Origin: Chlorocebus sabaeus
Lineage: Eukaryota > Chordata > Mammalia > Primates > Cercopithecidae
DNA length: 64,000 nt
Direction: 5' to 3'
Assembly: GCF_047675955.1 (NCBI RefSeq)
Contig: NC_132912.1
Location: 75,912,382-75,976,381 of the forward strand
Every line of letters starts with the position of its first letter. Positions within the stretch are counted from its first letter, which is position 1. The notes beneath the pieces are model-generated. The model did no database searches, had not been told where the DNA came from, and worked only from the letters and a program-made list of their open reading frames with translations. Of this stretch, positions 10,843-23,989 are shown one piece after another. The translations under genes and the position numbers were made by a program.

Positions 10843-13394
10843 CACACCTAAGCACATTATAATGAAAACACCAAAAGCCAAAGATAAAATGTAAGCATTA
10901 AAAGCACCCAGAGGACAATGGCACTCTATCCACAAGGGCAAAGTATATGTATGATGACTTTATTAACTAAAATAATGGAGGCAAGAAGACAAGACAATAC
11001 AAATAAATCTTCAAAGTGCTAGAGGAAAGAAAGTTTCAATCTAAAATTTTATATCCATTGAATATATCTTTAAAAAATTAAAGCAACACAAAGACAACCT
11101 AAGAATAAAAAAAGTTGAGAGAATGCATCTTCATATAACTGTACTAAAGAAATACTAAAACACAACACAACACAACAAAACAAAAAAAACCTTAGTCTGA
11201 AGAAAAATAGCACTAGATGGGACTCCAATTCTGTAAGAAGGAATAAAGCAAGAAAGTAAATAAAATCATGCTACCCTAAGTTTCTAAAATGTCTATTCAG
11301 TAGTATAATAATATTTAATGCTCTAACTTAAAGACAGAAGCAACTACTGAAAAAAACACACAGTTTAGTTAAAATATCAATATAGAATATAAAGTAATAT
11401 ATTCATAATATTTAATTTACTAAAGAAAATAACAGAATACTTGAACAAATGAACAAAACAAATAGAATAAATATGCAAACAGTACCAAGTTAGGGGATTT
11501 GAACCCAACACATTAATTATTACGTTGAATGTAAATGGAACAAACTTTTCAATTAAAAGGCTAAGAGTATCCAACTGTGTGTTTAAAGTGTGCTTAAGGT
11601 ATTAGAAACCATGTTTTAAACTAAGGACACTTTTAATTTAGATATTGATGGGTTAAAAAAGTAAGGCAGAAAAACCTATGCAATACAAAGATTAAGTAGA
11701 AGAAAACAGGCTTAGCTACATTAATGTAAGACAAAATAGACTTAAAGACATAGACATGGAAAGGTGCATCATATAATAACACAAGAATTAATCTATCGAG
11801 AACAAATGGCAAGACTAAACATGTATGCACTAACAGAACTTCAAAATATACAATAATTGAATGAATTAAAGGAAGTAGAAAACTCTATATTTATAGTTGG
11901 AGATTATAGCACATATCTCTCAGTAATTGATAGGACAAATGGATTTTTAAAAATCTGTAAGAATAAAGCAGAGCTAAACAACACTACCATTATATAGACC
12001 TAAATGTATTTGCAGATCACTACACACCACTAACTGCATAATGCATACTTCTTTCAAGTGCTCATAAATATTTTCCAAAGTGAACTATATATTCAACTAT
12101 AAAAGGTATCAATAATTATCAAGAAATTGAAATCATACAGCGTATACTCTCTGATCACAACTGTATTAAATTAGATATCAATAACAATAAGATATGTAGA
12201 CATTCCAAATATTTGGAAAATAAAGCACAGCTTTCTAAATAACTCATGGATAAAAGAAAAATTCATGTGAAAAATTGGAAAACATATTAATTGAAGAATT
12301 ATAAAATGGAACAAAATATGGGGAACACAGTGAACATATTTCTTAGAGGGATATATATAGCATTAAAATACTTATAGTTCAGATACTTAGAAACCACAAA
12401 ATAGGTAAAAGTTTATTTTCTAAACTCCCACCATAAGAAACTAGAGAAAAGCAAATTAAAACCAAAGTCAGTAGGAGAAAGGAAATAATAAAGATAAAAG
12501 TGAATTATTTCATTACTTAACGAAACAGACAAATAATGGAGAAAAACCAATGAACCTAATAGGAGTGTTTTTTATAAAATTAATAAAATTCATAGACCTC
12601 TAGAGAGACTTATCATGTTACCAAAAAAAGGAGAAGAAATAAATAACTGATAGCAAATAAATGTTGTAACTCGCTACAAGTTTATGGACCATGAGGAAAA
12701 TAAAGTATTCTGACCTAAAGATTTATTTGAACAAATACAAAAAACACTAATCAAAAATTTTTAAAAATCTATACCTTGGACTTCACTTTAAAAACTCTTT
12801 TTCTCAAGAAACCACATTAAGACAATATGTAAAAACTGCATAGTGGGAAAAATACTCCCTTTACATATGTCTGAGAAAGCAGTTGTATACTGAATATATT
12901 AATAATCCTTGTAATTCAACAGCAAAAATACTAGAAAATAAATAAATATAGGCACAGTAGCCTCAAACTGGAAATAACTAAAATGTCCATCAATAGGAAA
13001 ATGTATCAAAAGATATCATGGGAGATGCATGCCACATGATAATACAGATAAATTTCAGAAACATTTAAACAAAAAAAGCGAGACACTAGACAATATATAC
13101 TATATAATTAACTTACATATATATTTAAAACAAAAAGAAATACAGACTGATAGAAATCAGAAAGGAGTTGCTGTCAGTGATGGTGGTAAAGTCCAATGTA
13201 TAAATGTTTTGATTTTTTATTAGTGTTTTTTGTGTTTTGTGTCTGAAAAGTATGTATGACCCCAACTGTGTAACATTCTGGAAAAGGCAAAACTATGGAA
13301 AGAGTAAAAAGATTAGTGATTGCCAGAAGATTGGGGGTGAGAGAATGCATAGGTGGAGCACAGAGAGTTTTTAGGGCAGTAAACCTATTCTGAA

Positions 13395-13475
13395 TAATAC
13401 CATGGTATGTATTATAATATATATAATATAGTAACTTAATATATTATATATAATATATATGTGTCATATATGTAT
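13395..13475. repeat. AT-rich palindromic stretch
   Basis: Runs of TA and ATAT alternate with reverse-complementary order (ATATATATAATATAG then TTAATATATTATATAT), giving an imperfect inverted repeat in the L1 3' UTR. Confidence 0.7.
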
Positions 13476-13715
13476 AATGATACATCTGTCCAAACCCATA
13501 GAATACACACCATCAACAATGAACTCTAATGTAAATTATGGACTTTGGATGATAATGATGAGTCAGTGTAGGTTCACATGATTGTAGCAAATGCACTATT
13601 CTGGTGAGGGATGTAACAAACAGCAAAGACTGGACATGTGTCAGAGCACAGAGTACAGGAGAAATCTCTGTATCTTCTCTTTGTTTTATCTTCTATATCT
13701 ATGAAAAGTACTGCA

Positions 13716-14509
13716 GGCTACTTCTTTCCTTTGTAGGTGATTAATTCACTAAATGTGCCTGTCATGGGAAACAACCCAAAACAAGTTACGTAGCCAGAAG
13801 CTCATGAGAAATGGAACTATGATCTTACGATGAAGAGTCCACTCACTTTCTTCTTAAGAGAACAAGAACAGCATGTAGCATGAGTTTCTTCCTACAATAG
13901 GAAGTCAGTAACCACCAATTAATGACAAAATAACAGAAGACTGCAGAATAGAATATGCTATTCATAATTCCTAAAGATTCCCAACTATCTACCTCCAGTT
14001 GGGGCCCCTGAAATGATTCTTATTGTTATAATATGGTCACAACTGCAGGTCATGATCCATAATAAACCAAAGCAATAAACACCGGAACACTCCTGAAAAT
14101 GCATCTCCTTACCTACCTGAATTTATGCTCTATTGCAAGAGCTTGCATAACTCCGATAGTGTTCAGCATAACTGATTAAATAGGACCTCCTGTGAACTTA
14201 TTAATCGGTTAAGATGGAGAGAGCAGGGGTTGGATATTTCACAGCATTATATAGAAACACTATGGGCTTGAATTGATTAAATAGCAACACCCTTCTACAT
14301 TACACAAAAAGTGCCGCGGTGCTGCATAATGTAGATTTGTTTTCAGCTTAAACTCCAAAAAGAAACTGAATCTTCCCACTAGGGAGAAGCAAGAATATTA
14401 TCAATGATCCTTCTATTACCTCATCAAAGAATGTTGACAGAGCAAAATTAGGGCTGGACCAGAAGAGCACATTCACAGAGCCCTCACTTTAGAGACACAA
14501 AGTTATGCC
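13716..14509. other. Unassigned sequence
   Basis: No gene or confident repeat is visible. Confidence 0.4.
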
Positions 14510-14725
14510 ACTATGTGCCTATCAAACAGTACACAATGTGGGTTCAGCTCCTCTTTTGACTTCAAGCCTGTAAGTGATATTGACCCTCTTTGCCATCAGA
14601 TGCTGGACCATTCCTGGTTGTCATCTTCCAGTGTAAATAATCCCTTTATTTATCTTCAGTTACCTAGTTTGAGTGTGTCATCTCCTTCTTGCCTGTATCC
14701 TGACTGCTACAGACACAGAATAGCC
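14510..14725 (+). mobile_element. Possible old LTR 3' end (MaLR-like)
   Basis: The wording AATAATCCCTTTATTTATCT, GTTACCTAGTTTGAGTGTGT and CCTGACTGCTACAGA resembles the 3' end of an old LTR. The body upstream is not recognisable, and the family call is an inference. Confidence 0.35.
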
Positions 14726-16289
14726 ACTCTTCTTTTTCTCAAAATATTTTCAAATACTTTTCCTTTAGTAGAAGCATAGGCTCAATTCAGAAAGAGCTAC
14801 TGAAGAACATTAAGAGTCAAGATATAGGCAGAAGGAGCAGTCATACAAATAGATGTTTTTAAATCAGGAATTCAGAATGACATTAAGAATTTGGAAAGAG
14901 CTGTAAATATTATAGATAAGTAACTAGTGGTGGGCATTGTGTCAATTTTATTAGGGCAAAATCTCCATAACATTATTGTTGATAAAGATATGGTATTTAA
15001 AATAAATTTGAAGAAACATGTATGCAAAATATTAATTTCCTGCAAATTATACCATAGGAGCCCTGAGGTTAAAAAAATAATAATAATAAGCAAAAAATAA
15101 GAGGAGCCGAGGAGCCCAAGGCAAACAGGAAATCAGCAAAGCTTGAATAATGAATAATGTCAAAAAATCTGGACTGACTCAAAATATTTTCTTACCTGTT
15201 TTAAGTTAAAGTATTCCACCATGCCATCATGAGAAGGTCCATTAGGTTATTGTATCAGAACCTGGTGGTAAATTTTTATAATGTTTTTCATATGTGTAGT
15301 GAATCACTTTTATATAATTTGTTGAACTATTCATTTAATTCGAAACAACTGCCTTAAATTATTTTTCTCTCTAATATGGCCCTGTCCCTTGATCCCCTCG
15401 CTCGGCTCCTGACCAAGCTGTGCCAATCAGAATGCTTCATCTGAGAACCTGGAATTACAGTAAGAGACAGAATTACAGTTACACTATGTGTACAGAATAT
15501 AGTGTGCAAATTTGGAAACCATGGGTAATCGTCTATCCTGTCTGTTGTGGGTCCGCAGATCCAGAGAAAGCTGGTCTGCTGAGGAAGGAGAATTAAGCAC
15601 GTGTAGATGGACAGAAGACAAGTTGACAGTAAGAGAGAGAGTACCCTGAGTTTCTGAAAGCTGCCTACTTCCTCCTAGTAGTCTCCGGTGAGGACCAGGT
15701 ACCTTCCTGCCAAATTTTGGTTCTGCAAGATGATATATTCATATAACAAACAATGCTACATAATTTATTTTTTTTTTCCGCTTAGCTTATGTTGACTTTT
15801 GTCACTTGTAATCATAGTCACAATACAACATTAACTTCCCAGAGTGCGGATCCAATCATTTTATCTCAGAAAGTAACAGCTTAAAGAATTTCTCCAAGAT
15901 GGATGTTTAGATTAGGTGAACCAGACCAAAGGATTGTAGTCAAGATTCTTGGACTCTCTTCATCTAATTTGTCTTTAAGAGACCTTTTTCTTTATCATGA
16001 TTCAACACATTATGCTTTTATTGCAATGCAAGCCAAGCACATGTCAGGCAAGATTTTGAGGACATTGGATTATAAGTACCATTCTACCTAAATAATTAAG
16101 TTAAAGAAAAACATAAGGATACACAGTGAAATACAGGCCAGTATGGAGCATGAAGGCTATCATTTCTTCCTGATTTATGATATGATCTCAGGAAGCCCCA
16201 ACAGGCAGAAAGGTTAAGCGTTTTTATAAGATCAAAATTGGGTTTTCTAGATATAATAATAAATAGAATTTGTTGCACAGTTTTTGTAC
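14726..16289. other. Unassigned sequence, with a weak repeat-like patch at 15410-15700
   Basis: No gene is seen. The patch around GTGCCAATCAGAATGC and AAGACAAGTTGACAGTAAGA resembles old interspersed repeats that I cannot name. The rest is unassigned. Confidence 0.35.
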
Positions 16290-16520
16290 CTAATATTCCT
16301 CCAAATGTCCTGTATTGATTAAATAATTTAACTTTTGCAATAACCCTTTTGGTAGTTACTATTTTTATCCCTATTTTACAAATAACTCAGTTGAAGACAC
16401 TAGAGGTTACAAAACTTGTCCGAGGTGACACCACCATTAAAAGCTGAACAGTCATTAAAGGAAGGCAGGCCATCTTTCTTCCCAGCACTTGTTAGCTCAT
16501 CCACTGTGCTAGCTGCTTCA
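16290..16520 (-). mobile_element. MIR SINE, minus strand
   Basis: The core reads as the reverse complement of MIR: ATCCCTATTTTACAAATAAC, then TCAGTTGAAGACACTAGAGG, then ACTTGTCCGAGGTGACACCA. It is an ancient mammalian tRNA-derived SINE. Confidence 0.75.
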
Positions 16521-17200
16521 CGTATATCATAAGCACAGTGTATTTCACAAAACTGTGTCTCTGTGTGTGACTTAGGCCTAGGAAAAAATAGGGATTTCAG
16601 ATAAAAGATATACATCAAGTCCCAGTAATAAAACTCTGATTTTTTGCATTACATTATTATGCATCAAATGCCCATCCCTTTCATATATTAAAAAAAATCC
16701 TAAAACAAACATGCCAATAACAGTTACATTGAGGCAGTACTTAATGTCCTCCTTATATTTGCTCTAGTTATATTTTTTATAAAAATAAAATGAAGAAAAC
16801 CCTCATAACTCAATCGCAATGGAAGCAAAAAAATTATTTTAAAATATAATGTTACAGTATATATATTATATATGAAACACTGACTTTCAAACTCAGCAAA
16901 ATATTTTTAATCCAATCATATCTCTTCTGAGTGATTACCCTGGCTGTAAACACCAGTATGTCAAATACAGGAAATGGTATGGCTTGATGTTGTGTTAACC
17001 AAGTTAATAAAAATTTTAAATAACAGTAATAAGCTGTTGAGGAGGAAATAAAATGCTATGCTTATGGAGAGCCTAGTAATGACTCTGAGTTAGAGAATTG
17101 CAAAGAAATAGAATCAAACAGCCCTGTGCTACGAATTGCTAGAGATGTGGCACTTGTATTAGCAGTAGGAGAAAAGTCTTACTTACAATCATACTGCTAA
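16521..17200. other. Unassigned AT-rich sequence
   Basis: Only a short TA-rich patch near 16856-16874 stands out. Confidence 0.4.
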
Positions 17201-17455
17201 CCATCCATATCAGGAGGCAGAGAACCAGGACCAGAATGCCTAGGTTCAAATACAAGGTCCATATTTTGGCAGAGTCATAGCTATGGCATATTATTTAGTC
17301 TCTCAAAACTTAAGTTTTTACCTCTGTAAAGCAATGTTACTAATAAAACACACTTCTCAGGGTTGTTCCAAGGATCAAATAAAAATACATATAAAATGTT
17401 TACCATGATACACAGAATATGGTAATTGCTCAATGAATATTAGCTAATATTAACA
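17201..17455 (+). mobile_element. MIR SINE, near full length
   Basis: The order of landmarks matches MIR along its length: AGAATGCCTAGGTTCAAATA, then TTAGTCTCTCAAAACTTAAG, then TTTTTACCTCTGTAAAGCAA, then CTCAGGGTTGTTCCAAGGAT, ending near GCTCAATGAATATTAGCTA. Confidence 0.85.
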
Positions 17456-19056
17456 GTAGTGAGCTTGGCTCTTTATCTCTTTTTAATTATATTAGTTTTG
17501 TTTACTTCTCTAGGAATGTAACCATTATATATGAAAAATGTCAGCATATTTGATATAAGGAAAAATTACTGATGAAAGATTAAAGGCAAAGTAACAAAAC
17601 ACTAAGTTTTTAAATTAATAAAATGCACAGATGAACCAGAATGTCCCAGGATTAACCTGTAAATGAACACAAATATGCCACATTTCTAGCAATACCTCAG
17701 ATATTAGCACATCAAGCCTTCTTTCACTCAACTAGCTAAAAGACAAGTGTTTGACTAGAATCCACTTCTTAAGATATTCTTCAAAATTCTCAAAAAAGAG
17801 AATGTTCACTCTATGCCCCCACAAGTCTCTGAAACCTGAGTTAGCATGATTTTATTCTGGAACTCCTGAGTGAGTGTGGAAGAAGATCACGCATCCAATG
17901 AGTTACTAGCTTCCACTTTGCTGTCTCTCTGGCCTGATGTCCACTGTCAATGCCCCCCTTTGACTCTACTGTTCATTGTCATTGTACTACCCAAGGTCAA
18001 TCCCTGGCCTGACTGCAGTCTGGGACCCCTGGGCCACTGCTAATGATCATAACCCTTGGGCCACTGCCATTACCTGTACTGCTGATGACTCCTCTAAAGC
18101 ATTGAGCCTGAATACACTTCTCTTCAGTCAGTGGGGAAATGCCTTTCCTTCTGTGTCTCACAGTTGGCTTTGTCAAAGAACTATAGAACTATAGAGCTTC
18201 TGGTCACATTTCAAAAAATATCACTCAATGCTTATCCAAAATCCTTTCTCCATTTTTTTCCTTAATAACAGAACAGAAAGATACACAACTAAACTGAACA
18301 CCAAATACTTCTTTATTGCTAAGGGTGTTCCTGTGACCAAATGATCCTGTTCAGAGCCTATAGATGTAATTTGAAATGTCCAATGGGTGGAGCTTTAAAG
18401 AAAGAAAGATTACAAGAAAATTGCAATCCATCCCCAATGGGTGGAGCTTTCAGGAAAGAATTCAGCCCTCAGCATTTTTTCTCTTCTCCATTCTTTTTGT
18501 TTGAAATGTAGATGAGATTCAGGAGGTGCAATGGTCGTGTTGCTACCATGAGACCAAAAGCATAATAACAAAATTATATATTCTTAGGATGAAGTACAAA
18601 AAAGATGGAAAGATCATGGCTTCCTAAACATATCAATGAGCCATTGCATTAGCCTTGGACTATGTAACTCTAGACTCCTTATAGTTTAAGACTAATTCAT
18701 TTCTTGTTCGTCTAATTTTTCTATTGTTTAGTACCAAGAGCATTTCTAACAGGCAGAACTTTTAATGACAGAATGTGTTCCTCTATACATGAAACCCCTT
18801 CTTTCCTCAAAATAGAAATGGCTTACAGCTTGCACAAGAGCATATTAAATCATGTGATTACTGGAGTGGCCAGGGAGGGCATAGTTGAGCACAATTTCTT
18901 GCCCTGTGTTGACAGCACCTTCCACGCAAGGATGTTGAGCCTGACCTAGTCTGCCATACTGTTTTCCTTACTTGAGGTAATTTGCTTTTAAATTCCAATT
19001 GCCTGTCTTACCAGTGCTCTCCTCTGAGATTTCCCTTCCATCAAAAACAGATTTTC
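17456..19056. other. Unassigned sequence with a local duplication
   Basis: No gene is recognised. The area around 17950-18080 is relatively GC-rich and repeats GGGCCACTGC twice. The duplicated block at 18380-18450 is listed separately. Confidence 0.4.
18380..18450. repeat. Direct repeat, 17-bp identical core, 54-bp period
   Basis: CCAATGGGTGGAGCTTT occurs at 18380-18396 and 18434-18450. Downstream of each copy, similar text follows (AAAGAAAGAAAG versus CAGGAAAGAATT), which suggests an old tandem duplication. Confidence 0.85.
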
Positions 19057-19195
19057 ACCAGGCACAGTGGCTCACACCTGTAATTGCTGCACTTTGGGAG
19101 GCTGAGACAGGTGGATGGCTTGAGCTCAGAAGTTCGAGACCAGCCTGGGCAACACAGTGAGACCCCCATCTCTATAAAACAAACAAAACATAGTT
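19057..19195 (+). mobile_element. Alu left monomer (FLAM-like)
   Basis: CCAGGCACAGTGGCTCACAC through GACCAGCCTGGGCAACACAG is a single left arm. It is followed by AAAACAAACAAAAC, with no right arm. Confidence 0.85.
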
Positions 19196-20389
19196 TTACA
19201 AATGAATTGCAAATGTGAACAATGTTCAGGAAACATCCTATAAGATGTCTGGGAATGTAATAGGGTAGCTGTTCCAACAACTCCTGAATCTCCCATCTAA
19301 TTTAAGCAATTTTCAGTTTCTGAAATAGTATTGTTAGCCCGTCTCCTTGAACACACAAAGGATTTATGGATGGTATTAAATAACTGCACAAATCAACCTA
19401 TTAGAATTTCAGCCTTGATCTGACCTAGATATTTTGAGAAATCCAAAATGTCTTTTCGGACTGGTAAGATGGGAGAAAAATAGGTAAAGAAATTATTATA
19501 TTGAAAACATTTTTATTAGATGATTCCACATATTTTCCCACTCATACATTTTAGTTTCATAATTTTGTGACTAGGACTATGGCTATGTGTCTCACTTATA
19601 TTTGATTTCTCTTAATATTTTGTTAGAATAGCAATGCTTACATATACATATTTTAATTATTTATAGCTAAGTACCTGTTTATCTAAAACATTCATATATT
19701 TACCTTGAACATTTTTAAAAATCTGTGATTAAATATAAACAATATATTTATTGAAAAGTATAACTTTCAGTGTTCAATTCCTCCCTCTAATAAGAAAAAA
19801 AAACACTTTCACAGAGTCCCATTTATTTTCCTATAATATAGATCTGATCTCTTATTTCCCAGCTTGTTGGTTCTCTAACTTGTGAAAATCACAGATAACC
19901 ACCTTTAGGTTTAAATACAATATTAAACTCAAGCTTCAAAATAAGGTGAATTATTTTAATGTAATTATTCTAGTGGTTTCAGTATGGAATCAGTCAAAAA
20001 ATGAATAATAATATGCAAAATTGTCAAAATAACTGAGTTTGGACAAAAGAAAGCCAGACATTTCTTGACTTCTGTTGCTATGTGATGCTCTAAGAAACAG
20101 CATCTTTAATTCATATAGCACTCCCTCTGACTTCTTCATGAACACTGAAAAAATCTGTTTCAAACACAGGTAATTAGTCAGTGATTAAGAGACAGAGAGA
20201 ATAATTAGTGCAAAAGAGAAATGACTTTGTTTGTATAAGAGCTGCCAGTCCAAAAGAAAAGAAGCCTTAGGAAAAAACTTTTTAGAAGAAGTACCTAAAG
20301 TTTTAAGGTTAATTGATTCCAAAGTTAAAAGTTCAAAACTATCAGCACAAAAGTAGAAAGTCAGGCAGTGTAAGTACACCCTTAAGTGT
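19196..20389. other. Unassigned AT-rich sequence
   Basis: Nothing recognisable is seen here. Confidence 0.4.
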
Positions 20390-20742
20390 GTTGTTCATAC
20401 TGCTTGGAACACTCTTCCCCATGACCTCCCTTGACTGTCTCCTCATCTGATTCAGGCTTGTTTACAAATGACTTCTCTTCAGAGGGAGTTCCCTGATTAT
20501 TCTAGCTAAAGTAGACCTCAACTCTTTATCCTCCCTTCTCTTACTCGTATTATTCATCAGAATCTGGAATTATACCGTGATTCATTTTCTTTCTCGCTAA
20601 TTATCATCTGTCTCTCCCACTAGAATATAAGTTTCATGAGGACAGAGTGCTTATCATGTTCCCAACTATATCTCCAGTACTTTTAGTAGTCCCTGGCACA
20701 TATTAGTTGACCAAATATTTGCTGAAAAAATGAATACATGAA
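20390..20742 (+). mobile_element. L2 LINE, 3' end
   Basis: Landmarks of the L2 3' end appear in order: CTTGGAACACTCTTCCCCAT, then TCCCACTAGAATATAAGTTT, CATGAGGACAGAGTGC, CTCCAGTACTTTTAGTAG and CCTGGCACATATTAGTTGAC, ending at AATATTTGCTGAAAAAATGA. Confidence 0.85.
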
Positions 20743-23700
20743 GGAGCTTCTTTCTTTACAGAGATCTTTATGGGAGTTAAAACTATTGGCTGTTGTAAAA
20801 GATTTTCTTCTCAGTAACAGCCATATGAGATTTTCAGGCGTATCTTGGAATGGTGCTTAGAATTCATGTGAATTATCTACCTGATCCTTCATTAATAAAC
20901 CCTAGATTCCACCTCCTCTCAGAAGACTTCCTATTAAATAGAAGTACTCAGTTCCACAGTTGTGCTCCGAAAATGCCTTGTTCATTTGTGCATGTATCTC
21001 CTTCAACAGCAAACCACTCAGTGGTGAGGATTATGGCCAATTTGTCTTTATCATTGCCTCAGTACTTAATACTGCACATAGCATCACTGTCTGAGAAAAT
21101 CACATCGCATGACTAACTCAAAACATCACTAGACACAAAATCTCTTCCCATGAAAACATTCCGTTTTCAAATACTTAATGAAGTGCTCTACCCAATACCA
21201 ATGCTGCCCAAATCTAAAGTCTAGCCCCTTAATATGACACACTTTTCTTAATGGTCCACTGGATGGCCATTTCTGCAGCTGAATGATCAATACGGTTAGA
21301 CTATTTTCACAACACAATTTTTAAAATAACAGTTGTCACTTACTACATTTGCTAACCTTTTCTAAGTGCTCTAGCATCCACTCATCCCAAACCAACTAGG
21401 TAATAAAAACAATATATGAATAGCATTGGTGAGCCAATAGAAATTGCTGTAACTTCCTTTTGCCTGCCCATCCTCCTACTCTAAGCAAGAGTGTTTATTT
21501 TCCATTCAGCCCCAGAAGCTCACATATGCCGAAAGATATAGTATGACCCAAACCTCTCCATATCAGGAAAAACACAGAAGGAGTTAAATAAAATTCTTAT
21601 TATCTTAATTATGAATACAAACTATAATTGAGTTTAATGTCTGCACATTTTCATATTATCAGAAGTCTGAAACAAAGTCACTATAACTGACCTTCCACCT
21701 TGTCTTTGTACAATATAATATTTTAGATTGCAGATTAAAATGTACGTTTGAGTCAAGCTATTTCATATTTATAGCATATGCCAGAGACTATAGAACAGAA
21801 AATGGAGATGAAGTTTCCACAGATGTTTATAGATGTATAAAAGGAATTTTTAAATTTACTTTTGAAAAGTCAAATATATATTCTCTTTTGTGAATAATGT
21901 GATTATCTTTTAATAAACCTCTCATTTCCTGGAAAAAAATAAACACTTTCTAATTATGCCAAGTAATAAATAGAAGTGTATTTATATCAAAGCATAAGAG
22001 AGATTTTTTTCCTAAAATTATTTCTTAGAAAAAATAGAAATCATGTTGTGTTTGCATCTATATAAATACTCTCCACATAAATATTCTCATAGAATGGGGC
22101 ATGTTTAATATTTTATAGTGAAGAACACAGCACTTATCTAAAGAGATATTCATCTAAAAATCCTATATAAATGCCACATTTGCTTGACTATAGCAATTAT
22201 TTATGTTTTCACTACTATGTGTAGTGAAAACAAACCAAAAAAATGAAAATAGCTTCCAAATTTAAAACACACATAATAATCTTAGGATTCTGATCTTCAC
22301 AATTTCAAATGTTGTATATGGTCATACACAAGCATTTAAAATCAATTTGAAAACAGTACAGGAGAATGGGTGCAATGCAGAGCTGGAAATCTTTTTAGGT
22401 TCAGTTTCACATTCATTCACAAGAAAGAATGGGTCAAGCTGGCATCAGATTCACTTAAGAGGATTCAAGACAGGACATGCAGCTTCTCGGAAAGGCTGTG
22501 TCGAGCATTCTGCAACAAGGAGAGTGGACCTCACAGCAATCCATACAGCAGTCCACACAGCCACACAGAGATAGTTCAGACGTGAGAAAAACTCACATTT
22601 GTCAAGTTCAAGAGGAACCTGGCTTAAAAGCCTCATTGTCCACAGGAAACAATTTATTTTAACAACTCATAGGCATAACTTATGGGGGTACTGGAAGCAC
22701 ATGCCCAGTTACAAGAATCATCACCCTTAGGGAAGTCCAACAGTATAGTGCTGCAGTAAGTCACTTATTGTTCACTTAGAGTTTCTCTCAGTATAAACGC
22801 TACTTGCCAATCTGTGATCATTTTAATTTTAACCAATGTTGTTAATAACATGTTCTTCCGTTTTAGGTTTCTAGGGGAAGAGATCTAGAAACCTAACTAA
22901 AGCTCATATTATCATGCAGAAAGGAAAAGTTTTTCTTAGCCCCTTACCCACAGATGGATTTCAGTGAAGGAAGAGTAACACGTATCACACAAACCCTCTT
23001 GCCAAAAATATTTATAAAGTCGAGGAAAGAAATATTTTTAAAAATGAAACTGTTGGAAGGCATTAGAGAATAGCCAAAAGTGGACAGAACCTTGTGAGGA
23101 AACAAGCTTATAAAAAAAAGAAACAAATTTGGTGAGATCTGTATAAATCCAGCTTTTATCCTGGGGCATGCTTAAGTTTGTGTACTGCATGGGAGAAAAG
23201 GCACAAGCAGAAAACAGAATTTCTGCTGGCCTAAGTAGTGAAAGATCAGAGCTCAAGACTTCCATGAGGCTGAAAATGTATGCTGATTTTAAGGAAAAGA
23301 AAAAACTGCGAGGAAAGAAATCCTAAAATCCACACATTCATTTAATATTCTCAGCTGATGCTGAACTGAAAACACAGTGGGAAGATTCCCAAAACTCCAG
23401 CAAAATTCACCACGAAGGCTGCAAGAACTGAGCAGATTTTGATAGTTATCTAGCATTTGGGTGATAAAGTTTGAGATCAAAGCCCACTAATTTAAAGAGA
23501 TCTAACAAACATAGCAGGCCTTTCACTGAAAACCAAGAAGAACCCAAAGCTAGAAGTAAGCATCACGTTCCTGGATTAAGCATACATGTATGGTACTAAC
23601 AATGCTTAAAAATTCTACAAAATGAAGGTGATCCACCACTAATTTTACTCCTTACTAAAACAAACTCTGTGCTCTTCAGAAAGAGATCATGGGTTCAAAC

Positions 23701-23989
23701 TCTATTTAAAATACCATACACATTGTTTAATATGAAATCAAATATTATTTGGCATGAATAAACAGGAAATTGTAATTCTAAATAAAAAATATAGTCAGTA
23801 AAAATAAAGTATTAGATAATTTAGATCTTAGAATTGCCATGAGATATTTAAATAATTATAGTATATATTTAAAGAATTTACAGGAAATTGTAGATATAAT
23901 GGGTAAAGACAGGTAATTTAGGGATAGAAATAGAAACTAAAGAAAAAAATGGAGTTCTAGGATTAAAAATTCAATACCTGAAGTATGAA
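20743..23989. other. Unassigned sequence
   Basis: I recognise no gene. Short frames near 20850-21116 and 22347-22660 have no known motif. The stretch at 22538-22567 is a small CA-rich near-repeat (CAGCAATCCATACAG, CAGTCCACACAG, CCACACAG). A diverged L2-like fragment near 20900-21090 is possible but weak. Confidence 0.4.

Larger units (their letters stand above)
10560..13715 (+). mobile_element. Old L1M (L1ME/L1M4-like), plus strand
   Basis: The 5' part (CCTAAGCACATTATAATGAA, AAATTTTATATCCATTGAAT) matches the ORF1-less 5' region of old L1s. ORF2 follows (TTATTACGTTGAATGTAAAT near 11517, GTAAGACAAAATAGACTTAA near 11726). The 3' UTR contains GTCCAAACCCATAGAATACA and GGACTTTGGATGATAATGAT and stops near GAAATCTCTGTATCTTC. 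Every frame is interrupted. An Alu-related monomer interrupts the 5' part. Confidence 0.85.

Noticed and set aside
22347..22662. Four overlapping short frames on both strands
   Set aside because: Openness in several frames at once reflects base composition. None shows a recognised domain.
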